Assembly: GCA_029256005.1 (NCBI GenBank)
Contig: JAQSYS010000091.1
Coordinates: 1-6,933 of the forward strand
Origin: Sedimentibacter sp.
Lineage (GTDB): Bacteria; Bacillota; Clostridia; Tissierellales; Sedimentibacteraceae
Reading direction: 5' to 3'
DNA: 6,933 bases
The notes below the pieces were generated by a model. The model saw only the letters and a program-made list of their open reading frames with translations. It made no database searches and was not told the origin of the DNA. Of this stretch, positions 1 through 6,806 are shown in pieces. Position numbers and translations under genes: made by a program. The first letter of the stretch is position 1; each line of letters starts with the position of its first letter.

Positions 1-699
1 ATAATATCCTTTAATTTCAAAGAGGCACCAATTCATGATAAAAAGTCAGATAAGGATAGGGTGCAGGATAAGCAAGAACATATGATAATAAGTCAAGTTG
101 CAACAAGCATTAAAGTTCTTAAAGAGAGAAAAACAATTTTTTACACGATCATGTTTTCTGCATTAGTTGGAAGTCTACAAACTACGGTATTCTTTTACAG
201 TCAACAATATTTTTCGGATATGGGCTTTACAAAGACTGGTATTGCAATTATCTGTGCACTTGGCAGTCTGATTGAGGCGTTTAGTTCGAAATTTGCATAT
301 AGATTTGAAAAGAGGCTAAAATTGAAAGGAACATTGATAACTATTTCTTCTCTAAACATTATCGCTTTGTTGGGATTAGCATTTTTAAATGAACTTTCAA
401 TATTATTTTATATTTTAACCACAGTTACAGGAGGCTTAGCATTCACAATATTCAGTGATTACATAAATTCAGGCATACCGTCAGAGTATAGGGCAACAAT
501 ATTGTCATTTGACAGCCTTTGTTTCAGTTTATTTATGATATGTTTATTTCCTTTAGTTGGTTTTATGGCAGAAAATTTTGGCTTTTCAATTACTTTTGCA
601 GGTACAGCAATTATTTATATTCCAGTAATGGTTTTTTTAATAAAAAAGCTTACCAGACAAAATATGGAAGAACTGAGGAACGAAAGTATATTAGTTTAA
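1..699 (+). CDS. MFS transporter, C-terminal half (5' end outside window)
   Basis: The frame is open from the first base to the TAA at 697-699, giving 232 residues with no start inside the window that must be used; a GTG at 61 is in frame but lies inside the gene. The product is an integral membrane transporter of the major facilitator superfamily. The first 30 or so residues are charged and fit the cytoplasmic loop between the two six-helix halves. Six hydrophobic segments follow, at about residues 44-70, 77-100, 107-129, 131-154, 167-193 and 194-215, which would be TM7-TM12. The stretch SGIPSEYRATILS before TM11 is a cytoplasmic loop motif common in MFS exporters. The tail is short and charged. 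The N-terminal half, with the diagnostic motif A, is missing, so subfamily and substrate cannot be given. It ends before a terminator and is probably not part of the tetR operon downstream. Confidence 0.85.
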   Translation: MISFNFKEAPIHDKKSDKDRVQDKQEHMIISQVATSIKVLKERKTIFYTIMFSALVGSLQTTVFFYSQQYFSDMGFTKTGIAIICALGSLIEAFSSKFAYRFEKRLKLKGTLITISSLNIIALLGLAFLNELSILFYILTTVTGGLAFTIFSDYINSGIPSEYRATILSFDSLCFSLFMICLFPLVGFMAENFGFSITFAGTAIIYIPVMVFLIKKLTRQNMEELRNESILV

Positions 700-722
700 A
701 TAACTTATAATTAATATGAAAT

Positions 723-767
723 AAAAGCATGTTATGGAAAAATAAAATTTCATAGACATGCTTTTTA
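723..767 (+). terminator. Intrinsic terminator after the first MFS gene
   Basis: AAAAGCATGT (723-732) is the exact reverse complement of ACATGCTTTT (756-765). The stem can extend inward with TATG/CATA (733-736 with 751-754) past one unpaired G at 755. The right arm ends in a run of five T. It lies 24 bases past the MFS stop codon. The left arm begins with an A run, so the element could also stop transcription coming from the other side. Confidence 0.8.
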
Positions 768-846
768 TGTATATTTACAGTTTCTCAAAAGTTAATTCCA
801 TTATAAATAAAGTGTTATTTTTGTTAAAAATTTATTTAAATACTAC

Positions 847-875
847 TTGACAGGAAATAAAAGAAATTATATACT
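847..875 (+). promoter_or_regulatory. Sigma-A-type promoter of the tetR-efflux operon
   Basis: A perfect -35 box TTGACA (847-852) and a -10 box TATACT (870-875) are separated by exactly 17 bases. The 30 bases upstream of the -35 are almost all A and T, which could act as an UP element. The predicted start point is near 882, just at the edge of the palindrome at 884-898. That geometry suits repression by the tetR product. A near-consensus promoter of this kind would be strong when not repressed. Confidence 0.85.
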
Positions 876-883
876 TCATTATA

Positions 884-898
884 GACCGACGGTCGGTC
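884..898. promoter_or_regulatory. Probable TetR operator, 15-bp palindrome
   Basis: GACCGACGGTCGGTC has two perfect 7-base arms around one central base. Eleven of its 15 bases are G or C, in an otherwise very AT-rich intergenic region. It covers the start of the transcript, between the -10 box and the tetR start. TetR-family dimers typically bind such palindromes at their own promoters. Binding by the adjacent regulator is inferred from position. Confidence 0.8.
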
Positions 899-909
899 GA
901 GAAACTAAT

Positions 910-913
910 GGAG
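910..913 (+). promoter_or_regulatory. Shine-Dalgarno site that decides the tetR start
   Basis: GGAG at 910-913 stands six bases before the ATG at 920. An upstream in-frame ATG at 908 overlaps this site and has only a weak GAG (899-901) in front of it, within the operator-proximal leader. The ATG at 920 is therefore preferred. Confidence 0.65.
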
Positions 914-919
914 AAAAGT

Positions 920-1543
920 ATGAGAACTATAAAAGATTATGATGATAGAAAAAATGAGATAATAGATGCTGCTGAAAGGCTGTTTAATGCCAAAGGATAT
1001 GAAAAATGTACTGTTAATGACATACTGAATGAAGTAAAGATTGCTAAAGGTACCTTTTATTATTATTTTAAGTCTAAAGAAGAGGTTATGGACGCCATAG
1101 TGTCACGTTACACAGAAATTGCTGCCCAAAGAGCTGAAAGAGTGCTTTGCTTGGATACTAGCCCTCTCGAAAAACTTATGCATGCTTTTATGGCAATGCA
1201 AATGAAAGACCAGGTTCATGATGACATGTTAGAAGAACTTCATAAGTCTGATAATGCTTTAATGCATCAGAAAACCTTGAACATGATGGTTTTGTCCATG
1301 GCTCCTGTACTGGTAAAAATAATTGAAGAAGGAATTGAAAAAAAAGCTTGGAGTTGCAGATATCCTCTGCAATATATGCAGATTTTTTTAGCATCATCAT
1401 TAACATTGACTGATGAAGGCATTTTTGAACAAAATACAGATTCTCAAAAAGAAATAATGGCGGCGTTGATTTCTGTTCTTGAAAAAATGCTGAATGTGTC
1501 TGAGGACACATTCATGAAGGCATTCATGCAGAACTTCGGATGA
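920..1543 (+). CDS. TetR/AcrR-family transcriptional regulator
   Basis: The product is a 207-residue cytoplasmic regulator, a usual length for the family (211 if the ATG at 908 is used). The N-terminal DNA-binding domain spans about residues 8-57: helix 1 is RKNEIIDAAERLFNAKGY, and the helix-turn-helix runs from TVNDILNEVKIAKGTFYYYF into KSKEEVMDAI. GTFYYYF is the family's recognition-helix hallmark. The remaining 150 residues are helical and Met-rich, fitting a ligand-binding and dimerisation domain, but they show no motif that names a ligand. The gene is first in an operon with an MFS exporter and an ABC exporter and sits directly behind a palindromic operator, so it most likely represses this operon, itself included, until an exported compound binds it. 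Its 3' end carries a perfect 10-bp inverted repeat. No terminator follows it, and 68 bases separate it from the MFS gene. Confidence 0.93.
   Translation: MRTIKDYDDRKNEIIDAAERLFNAKGYEKCTVNDILNEVKIAKGTFYYYFKSKEEVMDAIVSRYTEIAAQRAERVLCLDTSPLEKLMHAFMAMQMKDQVHDDMLEELHKSDNALMHQKTLNMMVLSMAPVLVKIIEEGIEKKAWSCRYPLQYMQIFLASSLTLTDEGIFEQNTDSQKEIMAALISVLEKMLNVSEDTFMKAFMQNFG
1491..1514 (+). repeat. Perfect 10-bp inverted repeat inside the end of tetR
   Basis: TGAATGTGTC (1491-1500) and GACACATTCA (1505-1514) are exact reverse complements with a four-base loop, TGAG. It is within the tetR reading frame, about 100 bases before the MFS start. No T run follows, so it does not look like a classical terminator. 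The octamer CATTCATG occurs at 1509-1516 and again at 1521-1528, so the first six bases of the left arm could also pair with the second copy. Confidence 0.6.
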
Positions 1544-1611
1544 TTTTGTTGCAAATGGATGATCAGAAATATAAATAATTAAAGTAATTATATCAAGGGG
1601 TAGGAAAATAA

Positions 1612-2898
1612 ATGAGAAAATTTATGATTATTTGGATGGGCGAATTGATTTCAACCATTGGAAGTGGAATGACTGCCTTTGCTGTTTCTATTTATGTATA
1701 TCAGCTTACCGGCAGTGCCACATGGGTTTCAATTGCAGCACTTTTGGCTTACGTTCCAACAATTCTAATGAATCCTGTTGGAGGTATTCTAGCTGACAGA
1801 TATGACAGAAGGGTTATGATGATATGCGGTGATACATTTTCTGCTTTAGGACTTTTATTTATACTTATATGTATACAATCTGGCAATACAGGAGCATTAC
1901 CAGTAGTGATTGGGGTTGCAATAAGCTCTTTCTTTATAGGAATTCTTGAGCCCGCCTACAAAGCCACTGTTACGGATTTTGTTACTGAGGCTGATTATGC
2001 CAAAGCCAGTAGCCTGGTTCAAATTGCAGGTTCTTCTAAGTATTTGATATCGCCTGCAATAGCTGGAATAATTCTATCTGTTGCAGATATAAGAGTAATA
2101 TTAATAATTGACATAGCAACTATCTTAGTGACTGTTTTAGCAACAGCTTCTGTGAGAAAAGGAATAAATGAGGTAAAACCAATCAATGAGAATTTTAACT
2201 TTTTTAAAGAATTTCACATTGGAATAAAAAGTATCACAGGTGATAAAGTGGTCTTCAGTTTGGTAGTTCTTATGTTTTTTATGTGTTTCTTTGTAGCATT
2301 CATACAGACCTTGATGACGCCAATGATTTTAGCTTTTGCTGATTCAAGGACCTTAGGAATTATGGAATCCATAAGTGCTGTAGGTATGTTGATAGGAAGT
2401 ATCGTCATTGGTATTATAAATATAAAAAAGGGTTTTTCGAGGATACTTATAATCTCCTTGATTGCTGCAGGTGTATTTATGTCAATGGCCGGAACCACTA
2501 CTAACATATGGTTGATAATGACTTACTGCATAATGTTTTTTTCAACTTTGCCGTTTGTAAATACTTGTGCAGATGTGCTTATTCGTTCAAGAATACCTAA
2601 TGATGTTCAGGGAAGGGCATGGGGGATGATAAGCGTTATAACACAGGCAGGATATGTTGTAGCATATGCAATATGCGGGGTTTCTGCAGACTATATATTT
2701 AGGCCTATGCTTATGCAAGACGGTATATTTGCTGGAACTGTAGGACGTATTATTGGTACAGGAGAAGGACGAGGAATTGGATTCATGTTTATTGTTGCTG
2801 GAATAATGATGTCTTTACTTGCATTAGCTTTTGGTTTTAATAAAAATCTCAGACGTATGGAAGGGAACAAAAATGAATTGGTTAATAGTAAAAAATGA
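1612..2898 (+). CDS. MFS drug-type exporter (DHA3/macrolide-efflux-like)
   Basis: This is a complete 428-residue, 12-helix major facilitator protein of the cytoplasmic membrane, expected to use the ion gradient to export small molecules. The start pattern ELISTIGSGMTAFAVSIYVY followed by TGSATWVS (residues 34-40) is typical of the DHA3 group that includes macrolide-efflux pumps. Motif A, in the loop after TM2, reads GGILADRYDRR (57-67). A second conserved cytoplasmic stretch, RIPNDVQGRAWG, is at 327-338, and a Gly-rich GTGEGRGIG loop precedes TM12 (382-390). The hydrophilic middle loop is about residues 183-212. AAGGGG and TAGGA at 1595-1605 give the ribosome binding site. The gene follows tetR without a terminator, and its last 26 bases overlap the ABC permease start, so translation of the two is probably coupled. 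The substrate is unknown; similarity to macrolide pumps does not prove macrolide export. Confidence 0.9.
   Translation: MRKFMIIWMGELISTIGSGMTAFAVSIYVYQLTGSATWVSIAALLAYVPTILMNPVGGILADRYDRRVMMICGDTFSALGLLFILICIQSGNTGALPVVIGVAISSFFIGILEPAYKATVTDFVTEADYAKASSLVQIAGSSKYLISPAIAGIILSVADIRVILIIDIATILVTVLATASVRKGINEVKPINENFNFFKEFHIGIKSITGDKVVFSLVVLMFFMCFFVAFIQTLMTPMILAFADSRTLGIMESISAVGMLIGSIVIGIINIKKGFSRILIISLIAAGVFMSMAGTTTNIWLIMTYCIMFFSTLPFVNTCADVLIRSRIPNDVQGRAWGMISVITQAGYVVAYAICGVSADYIFRPMLMQDGIFAGTVGRIIGTGEGRGIGFMFIVAGIMMSLLALAFGFNKNLRRMEGNKNELVNSKK
2861..2866 (+). promoter_or_regulatory. Shine-Dalgarno site of the ABC permease, inside the MFS gene
   Basis: AAGGGA at 2861-2866 lies six bases before the ATG at 2873 and is embedded in the final codons of the MFS gene. 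It selects this ATG over a TTG further upstream at 2831, which has no comparable site. Confidence 0.75.
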
Positions 2899-5227
2899 TT
2901 TTAAAAGAAATAAAATGATTAATCTCGCATTATTATTGTTCATGATGTTTTCATCAATCCTTGCAGTTTCTTCTGTAATTATGGCAATACAAACAATTGA
3001 GTCGATATCGGGGTTGTATAAAATTGCTCAACCGCCTCATTTTCTTCAGATGCATAAGGGGGAATTTAATCAAGAAGAAGTAGAAGAGTTCATAACACAC
3101 TATGAAAACTTAACTAGTTTTCAGATCAGCACTATGATCGATGTCTATGGTGAAAATCTTACTGTTGCTGGTGACAAGGATACATACAATCTTGCTGAAA
3201 GCCGTCTTGATATAGGTATGGTAAAACAAAATGAAGCAAAGGATTTGCTTTTAAATTCAGAACATGAAAAGGTAACACTAAAAAAAGGTGAAATAGGGAT
3301 GCCAGTATTATTAAAAGAAATGTATGGCATGGAAATAGGTGATATTGTTATTTTAACCTCTAATGACATTACTGAAAAGTTTGTTGTAAAAGAAATTATT
3401 TTGGATTCTATGATGAATTCCACAATGACTTCTTCTACCAGAATATTGCTGAGTGATGAGGATTTTGAAAATCTTAAAGGTAGGATTGGAGAAAATGAGT
3501 ATTTATTTGAAGCGTACTTTACCGATTCTAAGGAATCATTGGATTTTAGAACTGCTTATGAAAATGCAGAATTACCGCAGAATGGTCAGGCCGTTACATA
3601 TTCCATGATATTTTTATTGAGTGCCTTGACTGATATAACGACAGTATTTGTTTTACTGCTGGTTAGTATACTTTTAATCATTGTTTCTTTCATATGTGTA
3701 AAGTATGCAATAATGGCAGCATTGGAAGAAGATATTCGCGAAATTGGAACGATGAAGGCAATTGGAATCAGATTTGCTGATATCAGAGAACTATATCTAA
3801 TTAAGTACAGGATTTTATCCACTATTGGTGTAATTACTGGTTACATTTTTGCTCTTTTGATGAGTAAAGCATTTACAAAGCATATCAGTACAACATTTGG
3901 AGATACGGAATTTTCGCCATTTGCAATTATATTGTCTATTATTGTTGGATTGCTTGTATATTTTCTATTGAACTTTTATTGCAAAAAGGTGTTAAAGAAA
4001 ATTAAAGGTGTTAATGTTGTTGATGCACTTGTTAATGGAAGTGGATTTGATAACAAAAAAAACATTGTAAATGATGGGCTCTATAAGTCAAAAAAATTAA
4101 CAGCAAACTGTCTATTGGGACTTAGAGAGTCAATTTATAGATTTAGTAACTGGATTATTGTATTTTCATCTGCGCTAATTGCAGTTTTGATAATTATGAT
4201 TCCTGTTAATTTATTAAATACCTTTAATGCACCTGAATTTATAACATATATGGGGAGCTCACTCGAGGATATATTGATTGAAGTTGATAACGGAGAAAAG
4301 CTTGAAGATGGTTATGCAAATGTTAAAGAGGTTTTGGAGAATGACGTAGCAGTTAAAAATTATTATGAATATCGCAGAATTCGTACTAAATCAACAAGTG
4401 CTGAAGGTGAATATGTGAATTTGCATATAGACTGTGGAGTCAACGCAGGAAATGAACTTAAATATTTAAGCGGAAATTCACCAGAAACTAGAAATGAAAT
4501 AGCAATATCCTATCTTAATTCAAATGTCTTTGGTAAAGAAACCGGTGACAAGATGATTCTTTATATAAATGATACAGAGAAGGAATTTGTTATATCAGGA
4601 ATATATCAGGACGTTACAAGTGGAGGATATACAGCAAAATCAAAATATGATTTTGCTGAATTAGAGGCTGAAAAGCATTCATTCTCAGTTGATTTAAATG
4701 ATAATGAAGAAATAAAAACAAAAGCAGATGAGTGGGCTGAAATCTTAGGAGCCGGTATAAGTGTGGATCCTATGAAGGAATTTATAAACCAGACATTGGG
4801 AGGTGTTGAAAAACAGCTCAGAGGCATTGTCTATGTCATAATAATTCTTGGAGCTGTTTTGGTGATGCTTATAACAGTGCTTTTCTTAAAACTTCGCTTG
4901 GCAAAGGATTTGTCAGAAATAGCAACTTTAAAAGCTATAGGATTTTCTGAAAAGGATATTAAGCATCAGTACATGATAAAAATTGGAACTATTTCCACAT
5001 TTGGTATTTTGGTAGGAATCGTATTAACAGATATATTAGGAGAAAGCCTAGTATCTGCTGCACTAAGCATTGCGAATTTGGGTATTAAAAAGGTTGAACT
5101 AATTTCAAACCCTTTAATTGAATATTTTGTTTGTCCATTGTTATTGATGATGCTCATACAGATAGTTACCGGAATTATTATCAAATCAATTAAAAAATAT
5201 AATATCATTTCTATTATTAATGAATAA
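2873..5227 (+). CDS. FtsX/MacB-type ABC transporter permease with two FtsX domains
   Basis: This is a 784-residue membrane subunit of an ABC system. The layout is two repeats of one helix, a large extracellular domain and three helices. TM1 is about 16-40, extracellular domain 1 about 41-242, and TM2-4 about 243-280, 305-335 and 348-372. TM5 is about 424-450, extracellular domain 2 about 451-649, and TM6-8 about 650-675, 700-735 and 746-775. Each FtsX domain carries the cytoplasmic coupling motif: REIGTMKAIGIRFADI (289-304) and SEIATLKAIGFSEKDI (681-696). The two-module form means one polypeptide could supply both halves of the channel. Family members export peptides, antibiotics or lipoproteins, or transmit force to periplasmic or wall enzymes; the sequence does not say which. 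The partner ATPase starts 17 bases downstream. The start overlaps the MFS gene by 26 bases. No MacA-like adaptor is encoded nearby, as is usual for Gram-positive versions. Confidence 0.92.
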   Translation: MNWLIVKNDFKRNKMINLALLLFMMFSSILAVSSVIMAIQTIESISGLYKIAQPPHFLQMHKGEFNQEEVEEFITHYENLTSFQISTMIDVYGENLTVAGDKDTYNLAESRLDIGMVKQNEAKDLLLNSEHEKVTLKKGEIGMPVLLKEMYGMEIGDIVILTSNDITEKFVVKEIILDSMMNSTMTSSTRILLSDEDFENLKGRIGENEYLFEAYFTDSKESLDFRTAYENAELPQNGQAVTYSMIFLLSALTDITTVFVLLLVSILLIIVSFICVKYAIMAALEEDIREIGTMKAIGIRFADIRELYLIKYRILSTIGVITGYIFALLMSKAFTKHISTTFGDTEFSPFAIILSIIVGLLVYFLLNFYCKKVLKKIKGVNVVDALVNGSGFDNKKNIVNDGLYKSKKLTANCLLGLRESIYRFSNWIIVFSSALIAVLIIMIPVNLLNTFNAPEFITYMGSSLEDILIEVDNGEKLEDGYANVKEVLENDVAVKNYYEYRRIRTKSTSAEGEYVNLHIDCGVNAGNELKYLSGNSPETRNEIAISYLNSNVFGKETGDKMILYINDTEKEFVISGIYQDVTSGGYTAKSKYDFAELEAEKHSFSVDLNDNEEIKTKADEWAEILGAGISVDPMKEFINQTLGGVEKQLRGIVYVIIILGAVLVMLITVLFLKLRLAKDLSEIATLKAIGFSEKDIKHQYMIKIGTISTFGILVGIVLTDILGESLVSAALSIANLGIKKVELISNPLIEYFVCPLLLMMLIQIVTGIIIKSIKKYNIISIINE

Positions 5228-5244
5228 TCCTTAGGAGGAACAAG

Positions 5245-5997
5245 ATGAAAACTATATTAGAGGTTCAGAATTTGTGCAAAAGTTTTGAAGACAATCAGGT
5301 CTTAAACAATATAAATCTTAAGGTTGAAGAAGGTGAATTCTTAGCAATCATGGGGCAGTCAGGCTCGGGGAAATCAACATTGCTATACAACATAAGTGGA
5401 ATGGATAGACCTGAATCAGGCAATGTATTTTTATGTGGTAAAGATATTTCTAAGCTTGATGATGAAAAAATGAGTGAAGTAAGATTAGATCACATGGGAT
5501 TTGTTTTTCAACATTCATATCTTCTAAAAAATTTATCTATTCATGATAATATTGTGCTTCCAGGATTCAGGTCAGGCAAAATGCCCAGAGAACAGGTAAA
5601 TCAAAACGCTGATATTTTAATGAAAGATACAGGAATTGATAGTGTAGCTAATCATGATATAAAAAAAGTATCTGGAGGACAACTGCAGCGTGCAGCAATA
5701 TGCCGCGCACTTATAAACAAGCCGGAGGTTTTATTTGGTGATGAACCGACAGGTTCTCTTAACAGTAGCACCACAAAAGAAGTGATGGATATAATAAATG
5801 ATGTGAATAAGGATGGTACAACTGTTATCATAGTAACTCATGACTCAAAAGTTGCTGCAAGAGCAGACAGAGTAATATTCCTTATGGATGGAAATATTCA
5901 TGCAGAACTTAAAATAGGAAAATATGAGGATTATGAAGAAAAAAGACCATTGCGGGAAAAAAGCCTGAATCAATGGTTAGAAAAACAAGGATTTTAA
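5245..5997 (+). CDS. ABC transporter ATP-binding protein (LolD/MacB type)
   Basis: This is a 250-residue cytoplasmic ATPase that should pair as a dimer with the FtsX-type permease just upstream. All catalytic elements are present: Walker A GQSGSGKST (37-45), Q-loop Gln89 in FVFQ, signature VSGGQLQR (142-149), Walker B VLFGDEPTG (162-170) with catalytic Glu167, D-loop SLNS (171-174) and switch His199 in VTHD. The order and wording place it in the MacB/LolD group that serves FtsX permeases. A charged tail of about 25 residues, ending LREKSLNQWLEKQGF, extends past the core fold and is seen in many Firmicute members. A near-perfect AGGAGG at 5233-5238 sits six bases before the ATG. It is the last gene of the operon and ends in two consecutive TAA codons within the start of a terminator hairpin. 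Confidence 0.95.
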   Translation: MKTILEVQNLCKSFEDNQVLNNINLKVEEGEFLAIMGQSGSGKSTLLYNISGMDRPESGNVFLCGKDISKLDDEKMSEVRLDHMGFVFQHSYLLKNLSIHDNIVLPGFRSGKMPREQVNQNADILMKDTGIDSVANHDIKKVSGGQLQRAAICRALINKPEVLFGDEPTGSLNSSTTKEVMDIINDVNKDGTTVIIVTHDSKVAARADRVIFLMDGNIHAELKIGKYEDYEEKRPLREKSLNQWLEKQGF

Positions 5998-5998
5998 T

Positions 5999-6047
5999 AA
6001 TAGTCCGTTGCAGAAAAAATATTCTGGCAACGGACTATTGAATTTTT
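5999..6047 (+). terminator. Intrinsic terminator of the tetR-efflux operon
   Basis: AATAGTCCGTTGC (5999-6011) is the exact reverse complement of GCAACGGACTATT (6027-6039). Pairing continues inward with CAGAA (6011-6015) and TTCTG (6022-6026), giving about 17 pairs with one bulged G and a six-base loop. A run of five T (6043-6047) follows after a three-base gap, so release may be a little less efficient than with an adjoining T tract. The stem begins one base after the ATPase stop codon. Confidence 0.85.
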
Positions 6048-6064
6048 GGTGAAATAAACATTAT

Positions 6065-6073
6065 TGTGGATAA
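6065..6073 (-). promoter_or_regulatory. Perfect DnaA-box sequence over the thymidine kinase -35
   Basis: TGTGGATAA is the exact complement of the consensus DnaA box TTATCCACA. It overlaps the predicted -35 element of the thymidine kinase promoter. The match is visible directly; binding by DnaA is inferred. A perfect 9-mer at one given promoter is unlikely by chance but not impossible in AT-rich DNA. Confidence 0.45.
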
Positions 6074-6095
6074 GCTTTATGAAAAATGATATAAT
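6067..6095 (+). promoter_or_regulatory. Promoter of the thymidine kinase gene
   Basis: A consensus -10 TATAAT (6090-6095) is preceded by TGA, making an extended -10. TGGATA (6067-6072) lies 17 bases upstream and matches four of six -35 positions. The start point would be near 6102, giving a leader of about 40 bases. It follows the operon terminator, so the kinase gene is an independent unit. Confidence 0.75.
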
Positions 6096-6104
6096 TGTGG
6101 AAAA
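6096..6104 (-). promoter_or_regulatory. Second DnaA-box-like site, one mismatch
   Basis: TGTGGAAAA differs at one position from the perfect box at 6065 and has the same orientation. The two are 31 bases apart, close to three helical turns, so they face the same side of the DNA. The shared core ATTGTGGA (6063-6070 and 6094-6101) is a direct repeat and could instead be the site of another regulator. It overlaps the predicted transcription start. Confidence 0.35.
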
Positions 6105-6142
6105 TTTTAAAATAGTAGCACAAGGCAGATAAGGAGATAATG

Positions 6143-6784
6143 ATGGCACAGCTATATTACAGATACAGTACTATGGGAGCAGGAAAAAGTATAGAGGTAC
6201 AAAAAGTTGCATTTAACTATGAAGAAAAGGGACAGAATCCACTCATATTTACATCAGCTCTGGACAACAGATTTGATGAGGAAGGTGTAGTTGCTTCAAG
6301 AATAGGTCTTCATAGAAAAGCTATTGCAGTTAATAATGATATGAATCTTTTTGACACAGTAAAGGAATATAATGACCTATTCAGAGTTGATGCAGTTATT
6401 ATTGATGAATGTCAGTTTTTGAAAAAGCATCATGTTCTGGAGTTAACTGACATCGTTGATGATTTAAATATACCGGTTATGTGCTATGGATTAAAATCTG
6501 ATTTCAGAAATGAATTGTTTGAAGGCTCATATAATCTATTGGCTATGGCTGACAAAATAGAAGAAATAAAGACTGTTTGTTGGTGTGGAAAAAAGGCTAT
6601 TACAAATGCAAGGCTAATGGATGGCAAGGTGATTTATGAAGGTGAACAGATATTTGTTGGTGGAAATGAAAGCTACACAGCACTTTGTAGAAAGCATTAT
6701 AAAAAAGGATTGGTAATGCCGTATCATGAAAAATCAGAAGATTTAATAACTAGATATGAAAAACTAAATAAAAAAGAGGAATAA
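6143..6784 (+). CDS. tdk: Thymidine kinase, type II (TK1-like)
   Basis: The enzyme phosphorylates thymidine (and deoxyuridine) with ATP to give dTMP in the cytoplasmic nucleoside salvage pathway. At 213 residues it is about the usual length. The opening AQLYYRYSTMGAGKS carries the P-loop (residues 9-16). SRIGL (52-56) matches a conserved stretch of the E. coli-type enzyme. DECQF (88-92) contains the Walker B Asp and the catalytic Glu89. The zinc-binding ligands are Cys146 and Cys148 in CWCGKKA, then Cys182 and His185 in CRKH. GGNESY (173-178) lies in the thymidine-binding lasso region. Two ATG codons are adjacent, at 6140 and 6143. AAGGAG (6131-6136) is six bases from the second and only three from the first, and family proteins begin MAQLYF-like, so 6143 is chosen. 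No terminator is visible after the gene. I see nothing that ties it functionally to the efflux operon. Confidence 0.95.
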   Translation: MAQLYYRYSTMGAGKSIEVQKVAFNYEEKGQNPLIFTSALDNRFDEEGVVASRIGLHRKAIAVNNDMNLFDTVKEYNDLFRVDAVIIDECQFLKKHHVLELTDIVDDLNIPVMCYGLKSDFRNELFEGSYNLLAMADKIEEIKTVCWCGKKAITNARLMDGKVIYEGEQIFVGGNESYTALCRKHYKKGLVMPYHEKSEDLITRYEKLNKKEE

Positions 6785-6806
6785 TTTCTGAGTTAAAGTC
6801 GACATT

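Noticed and set aside
519..710. 63-codon open frame within the first MFS gene
   Set aside because: It is a frame-shifted shadow of the transmembrane coding sequence; the aromatic-rich product comes from reading T-rich codons out of phase.
1188..1511. 107-codon open frame on the minus strand inside tetR
   Set aside because: It is fully antisense to a well-supported TetR gene, has no recognisable domain, and is explained as a shadow of the coding frame.
1540..1578. 12-codon ORF (MILLQMDDQKYK) whose ATG overlaps the tetR stop as ATGA
   Set aside because: It has no ribosome binding site, is very short, and has no family-like features; such overlaps arise easily by chance.
1575..1591. ATAATT/AATTAT inverted repeat before the MFS gene
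   Set aside because: It is only six A-T pairs; too weak for a terminator and not distinctive enough for an operator.
2214..2507. Minus-strand open frame inside the DHA3-type MFS gene, with similar ones inside the ABC permease
   Set aside because: They are antisense shadows with no domain and no promoter, and the plus-strand genes are clear.
3815..3823. TTATCCACT, a one-mismatch DnaA box
   Set aside because: It is a single copy deep inside the ABC permease coding region with no promoter nearby; expected by chance in AT-rich DNA.
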